NCBI GenBank assembly: GCA_045576855.1
Contig: JAZNHG010000054.1
Coordinates: 62,001 to 126,000, forward strand
DNA length: 64,000 nt
Direction: 5' to 3'
Source of the DNA: Colimorpha sp045576855
GTDB taxonomy: Bacteria > Bacteroidota > Bacteroidia > Bacteroidales > P3
Made by a program: the position numbers and the translations under genes. The notes beneath the pieces are model-generated. The model was not told the DNA's origin. It saw only the letters and a list, made by a program, of their open reading frames with translations, and did not search any database. Positions 33,148-41,474 of this stretch are shown here, one piece after another (the stretch's first letter is position 1; every line of letters starts with the position of its first letter).

Positions 33148-35808
33148 TTAAAACAGCTGTGTTTGTGTGCCTTCGGCAAAGCCTTGACGGTCGTCTACCG
33201 CGTCGGACGGTGCTTGTTCGTCGGTCTGTTCGGGCGTGGGCTCTGGGTCATCCTTCAGCGGTTGCAGCCAGTTGAAGCTCTCCACAGCGAAGGTGGTTAT
33301 TCGTTTGCCTTTGGCCTTGTGGCTCTTGACGCCGATAAAGTCTTCCACCTCAATAATCTCGCTCTGTATCTTTTTGCCACTGTCGGGTGTATAAACCACC
33401 TCGAGGCGGGGGAAGAAGTGGAGTGTGAGGCTGATGAGGGTGCTGCCGTCGTCGTCGAGGAAGGGAGACTTGCGGTCGGTGGCTTCGGGGATGAAACGCT
33501 TGAGGTAGGGATATCCGTCGGCGGAGCGATAGAGCACGGTGACGGGTTGGTCCGGACGGTATTTGCGCAGCTCGACGAGGTCGTCGTCATAGTGGTTGGC
33601 CAAGTCGAAGGATGTGGTGCGGTAGGTGCCGGATTGCATGAGGCAGAGTATCTTGTCCGAACCTTTGAACTCGCCAAGGTAGCGCAGGGATGAGGTGCGC
33701 TGGGTATCGCTGGCGGCAGTCTCGTCGGCAAAGAGTCGTCCCACGCTCTCGTCGAACCAGATGCGGCGTGCAGAGAGTGTGCTGACTCCTTCGTCCTTGA
33801 GGTTGATGGAGCGGACAGGATTGCGGGTGAGTATGTTGCCCATCGACTGGCGTCCCTTGATTGCAAGGGTCCGGAAGTCGAAGTCGAAGGATACCTTCTT
33901 GAGTTTGGGGTTGGATACGTGGTGTACGGTGATGGTCTCTGCTTCGCCATTGGGGTTGGCCGTGAGGTAGAGGATGCGGCTGCCACGCGACCCCTTGGTG
34001 AGGGAGTATTCGCGGTCGCGGGTGACGGCGGTGACGGAGAATCGCTTGACCATAGCGTAGCCCGCGGTGCCGTCGCGATAGATGAGGTTGTAGACGGTAC
34101 GCTCGTCGCGCTTGCGGAAGACGCTGACGTGGACCAACTCTTTGCAGTCGGCGGAGCCCACGAAGCCTTTCTCCTGAACCTTGGTGACCATCATGGAACC
34201 GTCGCGTCGGAAGACGATGATGTCGTCGAGGCGTGAGCATTCGCAAGCCACCTCAACCCCCTCTTCGCGCTTCAAGCCCCATCCGGCAAAGCCGGTCTGG
34301 TAGTTGACATAGAGCTTCTCGTTGGCGAGAGCCACGGTGGTGGACTCTATATCTTCGAAGGAACGTATCTCGGTGCGGCGCTCGCGACCCTTGCCATACT
34401 TTTTCAGTATATCCTGGAAGTAGCGGATGGCATAGTCGGTGAGGTGGGCCAGGTGGTTCTTCACCTCGTCTATCGTCATCTCGATGCTCTCTATTTCCTC
34501 GGTTGCCTTCTTGATATCGAACTTGCTGATTTTGCGTACGGGCTTCTCTGTGAGCTTCAGCACGTCGTCACGCGTGATGTCGCGCTTGAAGTGCTTGCGG
34601 TAGGGGTCGAAGGCGCGGTGCATGTCGTCCACCTGCTCGTCCCACGAGCGGCTGTCGCGTTGCTCCATCTTCTTGTATATCCCCTTCTCGAAGAATATCT
34701 TCTCCAGACTCACCCAATGCCAGCGGTCTTCAAGTTCGGCCAGTTGTATCTCCAATTCCTGACGGAGTAGTTCACGGGTGTGGAGGGTGTTGTGGCGGAG
34801 TATGTCGCTGATGGTGGTGAAGACGGGCTTGTCGTCGATGATGACGCAGGTCTGTGGCGAGAAGCTGATTTGGCAGTTGGTGAAGGCGTAGAGGGCGTCG
34901 ATGGTCTGGTCGGGGCTGACGCCGGTGGGCAGGTAGACCACTATCTCGACCTGGGCGGCAGTGTTGTCGTCCACGCGTTTTATGTTGATATGCTTCTTCT
35001 CGTTGGCTTTGAGGATGGAGTCTATGAGCACATCGGTGGTGACGGTGTAGGGCAATTCGGTGATGACGATGGCTTTGCGCTTCTCGTCGTAGTGCATCCT
35101 GGCGCGTATGCGCAGGCGGCCGCCAAGGGCGGCATCGTTGTATTTGCTCACGTCGATGAGGCCGCCGGTGGGGAAGTCGGGATAGACGGTGAAGGGCTCG
35201 TCGCGCAGTATGTTGATGCTGGCCTCGAGCAGTTCGCAGAAGTTGTGGGGCAGTATCACGCTGGTGAGTGTGACGGCGATGCCCTTGGTGCCCTGTGCCA
35301 GCAGGAGCGGGAACTTGATGGGCAGGGTGACCGGCTCTTGCTTGCGACCGTCGTACGAGGGTTTCCATTGGGTGGTCTTGGGGTTGAAGACTACCTCCTT
35401 GGCGAATTTGGACAGGCGTGCCTCGATGTATCGGCCGGCGGCGGCATCGTCGCCGGTCAGTATATTGCCCCAGTTACCCTGGCAGTCGATGAGCAGTTCC
35501 TTCTGTCCCATGTTGACCAGGGCGTCTTTGATGCTGGCGTCGCCGTGGGGGTGGTACTGCATGGTGTTACCCACGATGTTGGCCACCTTGGTGAAGCGTC
35601 CGTCGTCGGTCTCGCGCATGGCGTGGAGTATGCGGCGCTGGACGGGTTTCAGACCGTCGTCGATGTCGGGCACCGAACGGTCGAGGATGACGTCGCTGGC
35701 ATAGTCGATCCAGTAGTCGTGGAACATGCTGTTCAGCGAGATGGTGGTGCCCTGTGGGGCTTGGTTGTTGGAGGGCTGCTCCTGTGGTGTATTGTCTTGT
35801 GGGTCCAT
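33148..35808 (-). CDS. parC: DNA topoisomerase IV subunit A
   Basis: 886 residues. The DNA-cleaving domain shows DGLKPVQRRILHAM, QYHPHGDASI and the active-site tyrosine Tyr127 in AAAGRYIEARLSKF. The C-terminal beta-pinwheel (from ~500) has repeats such as VFRRDGSMMVTKVQEKG and lacks the GyrA-box, consistent with ParC of the Bacteroidota type. It decatenates daughter chromosomes with ParE, which is not in the window. It lies 27 nt after lepB and is likely cotranscribed with it. Confidence 0.95.
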   Translation of the reverse strand: MDPQDNTPQEQPSNNQAPQGTTISLNSMFHDYWIDYASDVILDRSVPDIDDGLKPVQRRILHAMRETDDGRFTKVANIVGNTMQYHPHGDASIKDALVNMGQKELLIDCQGNWGNILTGDDAAAGRYIEARLSKFAKEVVFNPKTTQWKPSYDGRKQEPVTLPIKFPLLLAQGTKGIAVTLTSVILPHNFCELLEASINILRDEPFTVYPDFPTGGLIDVSKYNDAALGGRLRIRARMHYDEKRKAIVITELPYTVTTDVLIDSILKANEKKHINIKRVDDNTAAQVEIVVYLPTGVSPDQTIDALYAFTNCQISFSPQTCVIIDDKPVFTTISDILRHNTLHTRELLRQELEIQLAELEDRWHWVSLEKIFFEKGIYKKMEQRDSRSWDEQVDDMHRAFDPYRKHFKRDITRDDVLKLTEKPVRKISKFDIKKATEEIESIEMTIDEVKNHLAHLTDYAIRYFQDILKKYGKGRERRTEIRSFEDIESTTVALANEKLYVNYQTGFAGWGLKREEGVEVACECSRLDDIIVFRRDGSMMVTKVQEKGFVGSADCKELVHVSVFRKRDERTVYNLIYRDGTAGYAMVKRFSVTAVTRDREYSLTKGSRGSRILYLTANPNGEAETITVHHVSNPKLKKVSFDFDFRTLAIKGRQSMGNILTRNPVRSINLKDEGVSTLSARRIWFDESVGRLFADETAASDTQRTSSLRYLGEFKGSDKILCLMQSGTYRTTSFDLANHYDDDLVELRKYRPDQPVTVLYRSADGYPYLKRFIPEATDRKSPFLDDDGSTLISLTLHFFPRLEVVYTPDSGKKIQSEIIEVEDFIGVKSHKAKGKRITTFAVESFNWLQPLKDDPEPTPEQTDEQAPSDAVDDRQGFAEGTQTQLF

Positions 35809-35835
35809 GTCTTCTGCTTGGTGGTGTATGGTGGG

Positions 35836-37395
35836 TTATCGCTTGTTGGCGTTGCGCAGGAACCGGTCGAAGCGTACGCGGCCGTGGTCTTTGTCCCAGC
35901 TGAAATAGATGAACTTGGCCTTGCCGACGATATGGTCTTCGGGCACAAAGCCCCAGTAGCGGCTGTCGACGCTGTTGTGGCGGTTGTCGCCCATCATCCA
36001 GTAGTAGTCCATGCGCGGGGTGTAGGTGGTGGCGGCGGTACCGTTGATGTAAATCTGGCCGTCGCGCACCTCAAGGGTGTTGCCCTCGTAGACCTCGATG
36101 ATGCGGCGGTAGAAGGGGAGCGTCTGCAGGTCGAGCTGCAGGGGCTGTCCCTTGGCGGGGATGTGGACGGGACCATAGTTGTCTATGCTCCAGTAGTTGC
36201 CTTCCGTATTTGGAAAGAGGTCTATGCTGTTGGCCGAGTCGGCGGGCTGGATATAGGGCTTGAGGTCCAGCACCTCGTACTTGGAGGCCAGTTTTGCGGC
36301 CACGCTGGGCGACAGGGGCAGGATGTAGTAGGGGGTGCCGTTGAGGTACATCTGCTCGTGGGCGTGGGCTATGTCCTCCTGGCTGACGCCGGCCTGGTCG
36401 AGCACGCGCTCGGGGATGGCTATGGGGTTGAAGAGGACGGCATAGGTGAATTGGGCCTGGCTGGGGTTGTCTATGAGCTGGCCGTTGATGTACACCTGCT
36501 GGTCGATAATCTGCAGGTCTTCGCCGGGCAGTCCGATGCAGCGCTTGATGAAGTTCTCCCGCTTGTCGACCGGGCGCACGCGGATTTTGCCCACGTCGAT
36601 GCGTCGGCCGTATTGGTCAACCACGTTGTTGCTCATCACAGCCTCGCGACCATAGTGGCGCACCAGGTCGTGGTAGCTGCGATTGCTGGAGAAGGCGGTG
36701 CACATAGTGTCGCCGTCGGGGTAGTGGAACACCACGGCGTCGAAGCGTTTCACCTTCGACAGGCCGGGATAGCGGTGGTAGGGCAGTTGTATCCATTTCA
36801 GGTACGACTCCACGGTGCCGCCCGTGCCGGGCAGCACGTTGTGTATCAGCGGCACGGCCAGCGGCGTCTGTGTCGTCTTGGGGCCGTAGTCCATCTTGCT
36901 CACCAGCACGTGGTCGCCCACCAGCAGGCTCTTCTCCATCGACGAGGAGGGTATGTTGTACAGCTCGATGCACATGCCGCGGATAATCATGGCCGCCACG
37001 ATGGCGAAGACGATGGCGTCGGCCCAGTCGCGGAAGCCTTTCTCCTTGCGGGGCTTCTCGTCGGCGGGATTGATGTAGCGCGACTGCTTCTGCAGGCCCA
37101 GCCACGGCAGGTACACCCACGGGAATATCACGGCGAAGGTCTGCTCCCAGAAGTTGTAGCGGCGGAAGACGCGCGCCGTCTCCACCACCATCAGCAGGAA
37201 GGTGAAGATATTGATGGCCGGCACCAGGAAGTATATGTACCACGGCCATTTCTTGCCGCAGATTTTGATCCACACCACGATGTTGTATATCGGCACCAGG
37301 GCTTTCCACGGCTTCTGGCCGGCCTTGCCGAATACGAACCACAGTCCCACAAGGGTGCCTACCAGGTAGGCTACTAACAGAATGTTGTACAGCAT
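35836..37395 (-). CDS. lepB: Signal peptidase I, long Bacteroidota form
   Basis: 519 residues from ATG 37395. Three N-terminal membrane segments (~5-22, ~52-72, ~85-103) precede a fourth at ~125-142. Catalytic Ser is in NIPSSSMEKSLLVGD (~152) and the general-base Lys in FIKRCIGLPGEDLQI; the late box is MMGDNRHNSVDSRYWGFVPE. The large insertion between the Lys box and the end is usual in Bacteroidota. It cleaves signal peptides at the periplasmic face. Its start overlaps the preceding glycosyltransferase gene by 22 nt. Confidence 0.95.
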   Translation of the reverse strand: MLYNILLVAYLVGTLVGLWFVFGKAGQKPWKALVPIYNIVVWIKICGKKWPWYIYFLVPAINIFTFLLMVVETARVFRRYNFWEQTFAVIFPWVYLPWLGLQKQSRYINPADEKPRKEKGFRDWADAIVFAIVAAMIIRGMCIELYNIPSSSMEKSLLVGDHVLVSKMDYGPKTTQTPLAVPLIHNVLPGTGGTVESYLKWIQLPYHRYPGLSKVKRFDAVVFHYPDGDTMCTAFSSNRSYHDLVRHYGREAVMSNNVVDQYGRRIDVGKIRVRPVDKRENFIKRCIGLPGEDLQIIDQQVYINGQLIDNPSQAQFTYAVLFNPIAIPERVLDQAGVSQEDIAHAHEQMYLNGTPYYILPLSPSVAAKLASKYEVLDLKPYIQPADSANSIDLFPNTEGNYWSIDNYGPVHIPAKGQPLQLDLQTLPFYRRIIEVYEGNTLEVRDGQIYINGTAATTYTPRMDYYWMMGDNRHNSVDSRYWGFVPEDHIVGKAKFIYFSWDKDHGRVRFDRFLRNANKR

Positions 37396-38561
37396 AGTTT
37401 GTTTGCTATATTGATTAATTGTTGCTTTTCTTTGTTCCAGTCCAGGTCGGCGCAAGCCGAGTCGAAGCGGTAGCCGGCGCGGCCGCGGGCCAGCACGCGC
37501 TGCACGCTGTCGGCCAGCGCGCGTGCGCCGGTGCCGCGCATCACCTCGCCCACCTGGTGGCGCCGCACGAAGCGTGCCATCTCCGGCAGGTCGCTCACCA
37601 CCATCGGCACCCCGGCCTGCACCAGGTCGCCGATGCGGTTGGGGAAGGCGTAGTGGTAGCTCAGGCCCATGTCCTCGAGCATCACCAGTCCCACGTCGGC
37701 CGTGGGCGTCAGCCGCCGCAGCGCCTCGGGCGCCAGCGGTCCCGTGAAGGTGATGCGGTCGGCCCAGGGCTTGCCCGCGGCATAGGCTTGCATCTGCGCC
37801 AGCAGGTCGCCCCCGCCGGCCACCACCAGGCGGCAGCCGTCGAGCCACTCCAGTGCGTCGATGGCCCAGTCCACTCCGCGGCCCACATTCACACAGCCCT
37901 GGTAGAGCAGCAGGCGGAGGTCGGAGGTCGGAGGTTGGATGGCGGAGGTTGGATGCATTACCTCCGACTTCCGACCTTCGACCTCCGACCTGGAGTTCAT
38001 GCTGTCACTCATGTTGCGCACGACGTCCATCTGCACGCCCAGTTCCTGGCGGTAGTGGTCGGCGATGCTGTCGCATACGGTGAGCAGTGCGTCGCAGTGC
38101 GGCATCAGCAGTCGCTCCAGCGTGCGCCACACCCACTTCACGAGCGGTTTGCGGCGTATTTCGGGCACTTCGGGGAAGAGCTCGTGGGCGTCCATCGCCA
38201 GCGGCACGCGGCAGCGGCGGGCCGCCAGCCAGCAGCCGGCCAGGGTGTCGGTGTCGTTGGCCCAGATGGCGTCGGGCTTCAGCCGCGGCAGTTCGCGGGC
38301 CAGTTGCCGGTTCAGCTCGGCGTAGAAGCGCCATCCGCGGCGGTGGCGGGTGCGCACCGCCGCCACCCGGTAGGGGTGCCCCTCGGGCGGCTGCGGATGC
38401 TCGCCGGGACGGCAAGCGGCCACTGCCACAATAGCATAGCCCGCCCCGGTCAGCGTTCGACAGTGGCGGTCCACGCGCTGGTCGGTGTGCAGATTGTTGC
38501 TCACCGCCATCGCAATCTTATGTGCTTCTACTTCCAAAACGTCTTTATAACGCTGCTTCAC
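37374..38561 (-). CDS. Glycosyltransferase family 4-like, with repeat insertion
   Basis: 395 residues if GTG 38561 is used. Alternatives are TTG 38585, TTG 38537 and ATG 38510; the first beta-strand (HKIAMAVSNNLHTDQRV) should be included, which argues against 38510. GT-B features: WANDTDTLAGCWLAARRCRVPLAMDAHELFPEVPE in the N-domain and YHYAFPNRIGDLVQAGVPMVVSD in the C-domain. An in-frame inverted tract of CGGAGGT heptamers (37914-37990) encodes SRSEVEGRKSEV...SAIQPPTSDLR between the two domains. Sugar and acceptor unknown; the gene leads the lepB-parC group. Confidence 0.85.
   Translation of the reverse strand: MKQRYKDVLEVEAHKIAMAVSNNLHTDQRVDRHCRTLTGAGYAIVAVAACRPGEHPQPPEGHPYRVAAVRTRHRRGWRFYAELNRQLARELPRLKPDAIWANDTDTLAGCWLAARRCRVPLAMDAHELFPEVPEIRRKPLVKWVWRTLERLLMPHCDALLTVCDSIADHYRQELGVQMDVVRNMSDSMNSRSEVEGRKSEVMHPTSAIQPPTSDLRLLLYQGCVNVGRGVDWAIDALEWLDGCRLVVAGGGDLLAQMQAYAAGKPWADRITFTGPLAPEALRRLTPTADVGLVMLEDMGLSYHYAFPNRIGDLVQAGVPMVVSDLPEMARFVRRHQVGEVMRGTGARALADSVQRVLARGRAGYRFDSACADLDWNKEKQQLINIANKLCCTTFC
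37914..37990 (-). repeat. In-frame inverted heptamer tract (CGGAGGT / ACCTCCG)
   Basis: CGGAGGTCGGAGGT... and its inverted form ...GACCTTCGACCTCCGACC, able to form a long hairpin inside the glycosyltransferase gene. Same family as 63471-63627 and 20834-20893. Confidence 0.92.
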
Positions 38562-38652
38562 GCTTTTTCGTATATATGCAGGCAAAAAAAATTACCGTCG
38601 GCACCCTCCCAGGGGGATGACATCGGGGTTTCTGGGTGTCTGCAGCGTGGCA

Positions 38653-38730
38653 TCCGAAATGTTAAAATGGTAGGATGGTGGTAGGATGGTGGTAGGATGA
38701 TGGTACGTTGGTGGTAGGATGATACCCTGT
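38653..38730. repeat. Dispersed repeat family B, copy 2
   Basis: CCGAAATGTTAAAATGG followed by 11-bp TAGGATGGTGG units, ending TAGGATGATACCC. It lies between two divergent genes; no other feature is seen between 38586 and the promoter at 38772. Confidence 0.88.
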
Positions 38731-38771
38731 GGGTGTGGAGAAAAGTATCTCCCGGTTTCGGAAAAAATGTG

Positions 38772-38779
38772 TAACTTTG
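38772..38779 (+). promoter_or_regulatory. -7 box (TAACTTTG) for the META lipoprotein-dprA-cca cluster
   Basis: TAACTTTGC 37 nt upstream of ATG 38816. Confidence 0.65.
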
Positions 38780-38815
38780 CAGCCGGAAAGAGTAGTGAAA
38801 GAAATGTGCTATGCA

Positions 38816-39283
38816 ATGAAATACAGGTTGATAGCCGTTGTGCTGCTGGTGCTGTGCGTCCCGCTGGCGGCGGGATGCGGCGCGCAGCGGCCTGTGGCGG
38901 CCGACATGTCCGAGGCGCTTGTCTTCGACAAGGGGCAGGTGTGGCAGCTGGTGAGCCTGCGTGGCAAGGAGCTCTCGCGGCAGGACGGGGTGTTTACCCT
39001 CACGTTCAACCCCGAGGCGGGCACCCTCAGCGGGCAGATGCCGTGCAATGGCTACTATGCCGATTTCAGCCACCGGCTGCTCTCGCTGTCGGAGGCCGGC
39101 TGCCGCTATGCGCTCGCTATCGAGTATCTGGGGTCGGGCCAGGTGGCCTGTCCCGAGGCCGATATGAACGCCGAGCAGCGCTATCTGGCGCTCCTGCCGC
39201 GGGCCACGGCCTGTGTGCTGACGCCCTATTCGCTCACGCTCTTCCAGAAAGACAAGGAACTGATGAAATTCGAACTGCAATGA
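38816..39283 (+). CDS. META/HslJ-like lipoprotein
   Basis: 155 residues from ATG 38816 (MKYRLIAVVLLVLCVPLAAGC). Lipobox LAAGC. After the signal, VWQLVSLRGKEL followed by FTLTFNPEAGTLSGQMPCNGYYADFS matches the META domain, in which the C-N-x-(Y/F) segment is typical. Role unknown; HslJ-type proteins affect novobiocin or heat tolerance elsewhere. The stop overlaps the NUDIX start by 4 nt. Confidence 0.82.
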   Translation: MKYRLIAVVLLVLCVPLAAGCGAQRPVAADMSEALVFDKGQVWQLVSLRGKELSRQDGVFTLTFNPEAGTLSGQMPCNGYYADFSHRLLSLSEAGCRYALAIEYLGSGQVACPEADMNAEQRYLALLPRATACVLTPYSLTLFQKDKELMKFELQ

Positions 39284-39756
39284 AGCTCTCCTACCGATAC
39301 CGCACCTGCGAGGTGCCTCTCTGCCTGCTGCGCCGGCTCAAGGGGCGCATGCGGTGGGTGCGTGCCGCCGGCGGTGTGCTGACCGACGAGGGCGGCGATA
39401 TGCTGCTCATCCGCCGCAACGGGCGCTGGGACCTGCCCAAGGGCAAGGTGGAGCCCGGCGAGTCGCTGCGCCAGGGCGCCATGCGCGAAGTGCTGGAGGA
39501 GACCGGCATCGCGGCGGAGTGTGCCTGCGGTGCCGTGCCCGTCAAGACCTACCACCTCTTCAACCTCTACGGCGGGTGGCACCTGAAGCAGACCTCGTGG
39601 TTTGCCATGCGCGCCGCCGGCCGCCATCCCCGGGGGCTGCCCCAGGGCGAGGAGGGTATCACCGAGGTGGCGTGGGTCTCGCCCGGCGAGTGGAAGCGCC
39701 GTCTGCAGTCGAGCTATGGTACACTGAAAACCCTGAGCGCCCGATGGACAAGCTGA
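39280..39756 (+). CDS. NUDIX hydrolase
   Basis: 158 residues from ATG 39280, in an ATGA overlap with the gene before. The NUDIX box GKVEPGESLRQGAMREVLEETGI is intact (G-x5-E-x7-REV-x-EE-x-GI). The preceding RWDLPKGKVE and the following TYHLFNLYGGWHLKQTSWF resemble NUDIX proteins of Bacteroidota with unknown substrate. Its end overlaps dprA by 13 nt, so the three genes are one operon. Confidence 0.92.
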   Translation: MKLSYRYRTCEVPLCLLRRLKGRMRWVRAAGGVLTDEGGDMLLIRRNGRWDLPKGKVEPGESLRQGAMREVLEETGIAAECACGAVPVKTYHLFNLYGGWHLKQTSWFAMRAAGRHPRGLPQGEEGITEVAWVSPGEWKRRLQSSYGTLKTLSARWTS

Positions 39757-40856
39757 GCCAGATAGCCCTCTCGATGCTGCCCGGCCTCAGTGCCGCCGCC
39801 TGCCGCCGTCTGCTCGCCATGTTCCCCGGCGCCGACCTCTTCGCCCTGCCGCCCGCCGAATTGCGGACCGCACTGCGTGGACACGCCGGACTGGCCGAAG
39901 CCATCGTGTCGCGCTCCACCTTCGCCCGTGCCGAGGCCGAGCTGGCCTTCTGCGAACGCAACAGGATACGCCCCCTCTTCTGCACCGACTCCGACTATCC
40001 CGCCCGCCTCAACCGCGCGGAGACGCAGGACTGTCCGGTGGTGCTCTACGTGCTGGGGCAGGCCGACCTCGGAGCCGAGCGCACGGTGGGCATTGTGGGC
40101 ACGCGGCGCGCCACGCCGCAGGGGCGCGACAACACGGAGCACATGGTGGCGGGCCTGGAGCCCCTGGGGGTGCCCGTGGTCAGCGGACTGGCCTATGGCA
40201 TCGACTCGGCCGCCCACGCGGCTGCGCTGGCCCACCGGCTGCCCACCGTGGCGGTGCTGGGCCACGGGCTGGACCGCATCTATCCGCCCTCCAACCGCCA
40301 GCTGGCCAGCCGGATAGTGGAGCAGGGCGGGGCCCTGGTGACCGAGTATCCGCACGGTACGGCCATCCATGCCGGCAATTTCCCGGCGCGCAACCGCATC
40401 ATCGCCGCCCTGTCCGATGCCGTGGTGGTGGTGGAAGCCTCGGAACGCGGGGGCGCACTGATTACCGCCACCATCGCCACGGGCTACCACCGCGAGGTGT
40501 TTGCCGTGCCCGGCCGGCTCACCGACACCTATTCGCGCGGCACCAACAACCTGATTGCCACCAGCAAAGCCCAGCTGGTGCGCGACGCTGCCGACGTGGC
40601 CTTCCACATGGGTTGGCCCTACGACACGCCTGCCGCCACAGTCCAGCAGCAGCTTTTCCCCACGCTCGAGCCCGATGCCCAGCGGATGGTGGACCTGCTG
40701 CACAGCCGCGGACAGCTCTCGCTCGACGAGCTGGCCGCCGAGTCGGACATGCCGCTGCCCAAGGTGGCCGGCCTGCTCTTCGACCTCGAGATGAAGCATA
40801 TGGTGCGGCCGCTGCCCGGCAGGCTGTATCAGTTGATTGAAAGGTTTAAGGTTTAA
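39744..40856 (+). CDS. dprA: DNA processing protein DprA/Smf
   Basis: 370 residues from ATG 39744, overlapping the NUDIX end. A SAM-like helical N-terminus (LPGLSAAACRRLLAMF) is followed by the Rossmann-type DprA domain: VGIVGTRRATPQG, SGLAYGIDSAAH, LGHGLDRIYPPSNR, FPARNRIIAALS and GSLIT-like GGALITATIA. A C-terminal winged helix (LLHSRGQLSLDELAAES) is present. It loads RecA on incoming single-stranded DNA. The last residues (ERFKV) and the stop are read from a GGTTTAA heptamer array. Confidence 0.94.
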   Translation: MDKLSQIALSMLPGLSAAACRRLLAMFPGADLFALPPAELRTALRGHAGLAEAIVSRSTFARAEAELAFCERNRIRPLFCTDSDYPARLNRAETQDCPVVLYVLGQADLGAERTVGIVGTRRATPQGRDNTEHMVAGLEPLGVPVVSGLAYGIDSAAHAAALAHRLPTVAVLGHGLDRIYPPSNRQLASRIVEQGGALVTEYPHGTAIHAGNFPARNRIIAALSDAVVVVEASERGGALITATIATGYHREVFAVPGRLTDTYSRGTNNLIATSKAQLVRDAADVAFHMGWPYDTPAATVQQQLFPTLEPDAQRMVDLLHSRGQLSLDELAAESDMPLPKVAGLLFDLEMKHMVRPLPGRLYQLIERFKV

Positions 40857-40907
40857 GGTTTAGGGTTTAAGGTTTAGGGTTTAAGGTTTAGGGTTTAAAG
40901 TTTAAGG
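40841..40907 (+). repeat. Heptamer array (GGTTTAA/GGTTTAG)
   Basis: About nine units directly at the dprA stop codon; same family as 31875 and 29780. Confidence 0.92.
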
Positions 40908-40958
40908 TAATGGATTTCATTTTTAGATAAAGAAACGTCACACAAGATTATCAAGAAT

Positions 40959-41474
40959 ATGAAGAAGAATATCGTTATCCCCGCTATGGCGCTGGCCCTG
41001 CTGCTGACGGCCTGCCAGCCCAAGAGCCAAGTCTTCGCGGCCGACGACGGGTCGGTGACCGCCACCCTCAAGGGGACCGGCGAATGGCACATCACACGTG
41101 CCGACGGCACCGAGGTGGTGCCCGACTACGACTCTATGCGCGTGGTGGAAGTGAGCGAGGACGGCCACCCCATGACGGTGGTCTACCACAAAGGCAACGA
41201 GCAGCACTGGCTGCAGTATTTCAGCACTATGCGTCTGCGCAGCGAGGGCGTGATGATTGACGGCCGCCGCGAAGGCCGCTGGGTGTTCTACCATGCCAAC
41301 GGGCAGGTGCAGTGCGAGGCCACCTTTGTGGGTGGCAAGGAGGATGGCTCCTACCGCGTGTATCGCGACAATGGCGCCCCCTACTATATCGGTCAGTATG
41401 CCAACGGCAAGCCTACCGGTATCTGGGAGGTATATGACCAGGAGGGCAACCTGGTGCAGCAAACGGAGTACTAG
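40959..41474 (+). CDS. MORN-repeat lipoprotein (YwqK-like)
   Basis: 171 residues with lipobox LLLTAC (Cys19). The C-terminal half has three MORN-like repeats of the YwqK type: GRREGRWVFYHANGQVQCE, GGKEDGSYRVYRDNGAPYY and GKPTGIWEVYDQEGN. Such proteins are widespread in Bacteroidota; the toxin-antitoxin label attached to YwqK relatives has no support from this context. It ends exactly where cca starts. Confidence 0.82.
   Translation: MKKNIVIPAMALALLLTACQPKSQVFAADDGSVTATLKGTGEWHITRADGTEVVPDYDSMRVVEVSEDGHPMTVVYHKGNEQHWLQYFSTMRLRSEGVMIDGRREGRWVFYHANGQVQCEATFVGGKEDGSYRVYRDNGAPYYIGQYANGKPTGIWEVYDQEGNLVQQTEY

Noticed and set aside
34780..37377. 865-codon open frame on the plus strand
   Set aside because: It lies antisense to parC and lepB, both with full motif sets; low-complexity Val/Asp/Gly-rich translation without domains. 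A shadow of GC-rich codon use.
37396..37848. Long N-terminal extension of the lepB frame (start at 37848)
   Set aside because: It is antisense-free but overlaps the upstream glycosyltransferase in another frame and is Arg/Pro-rich without homology; signal peptidase begins at ATG 37395.
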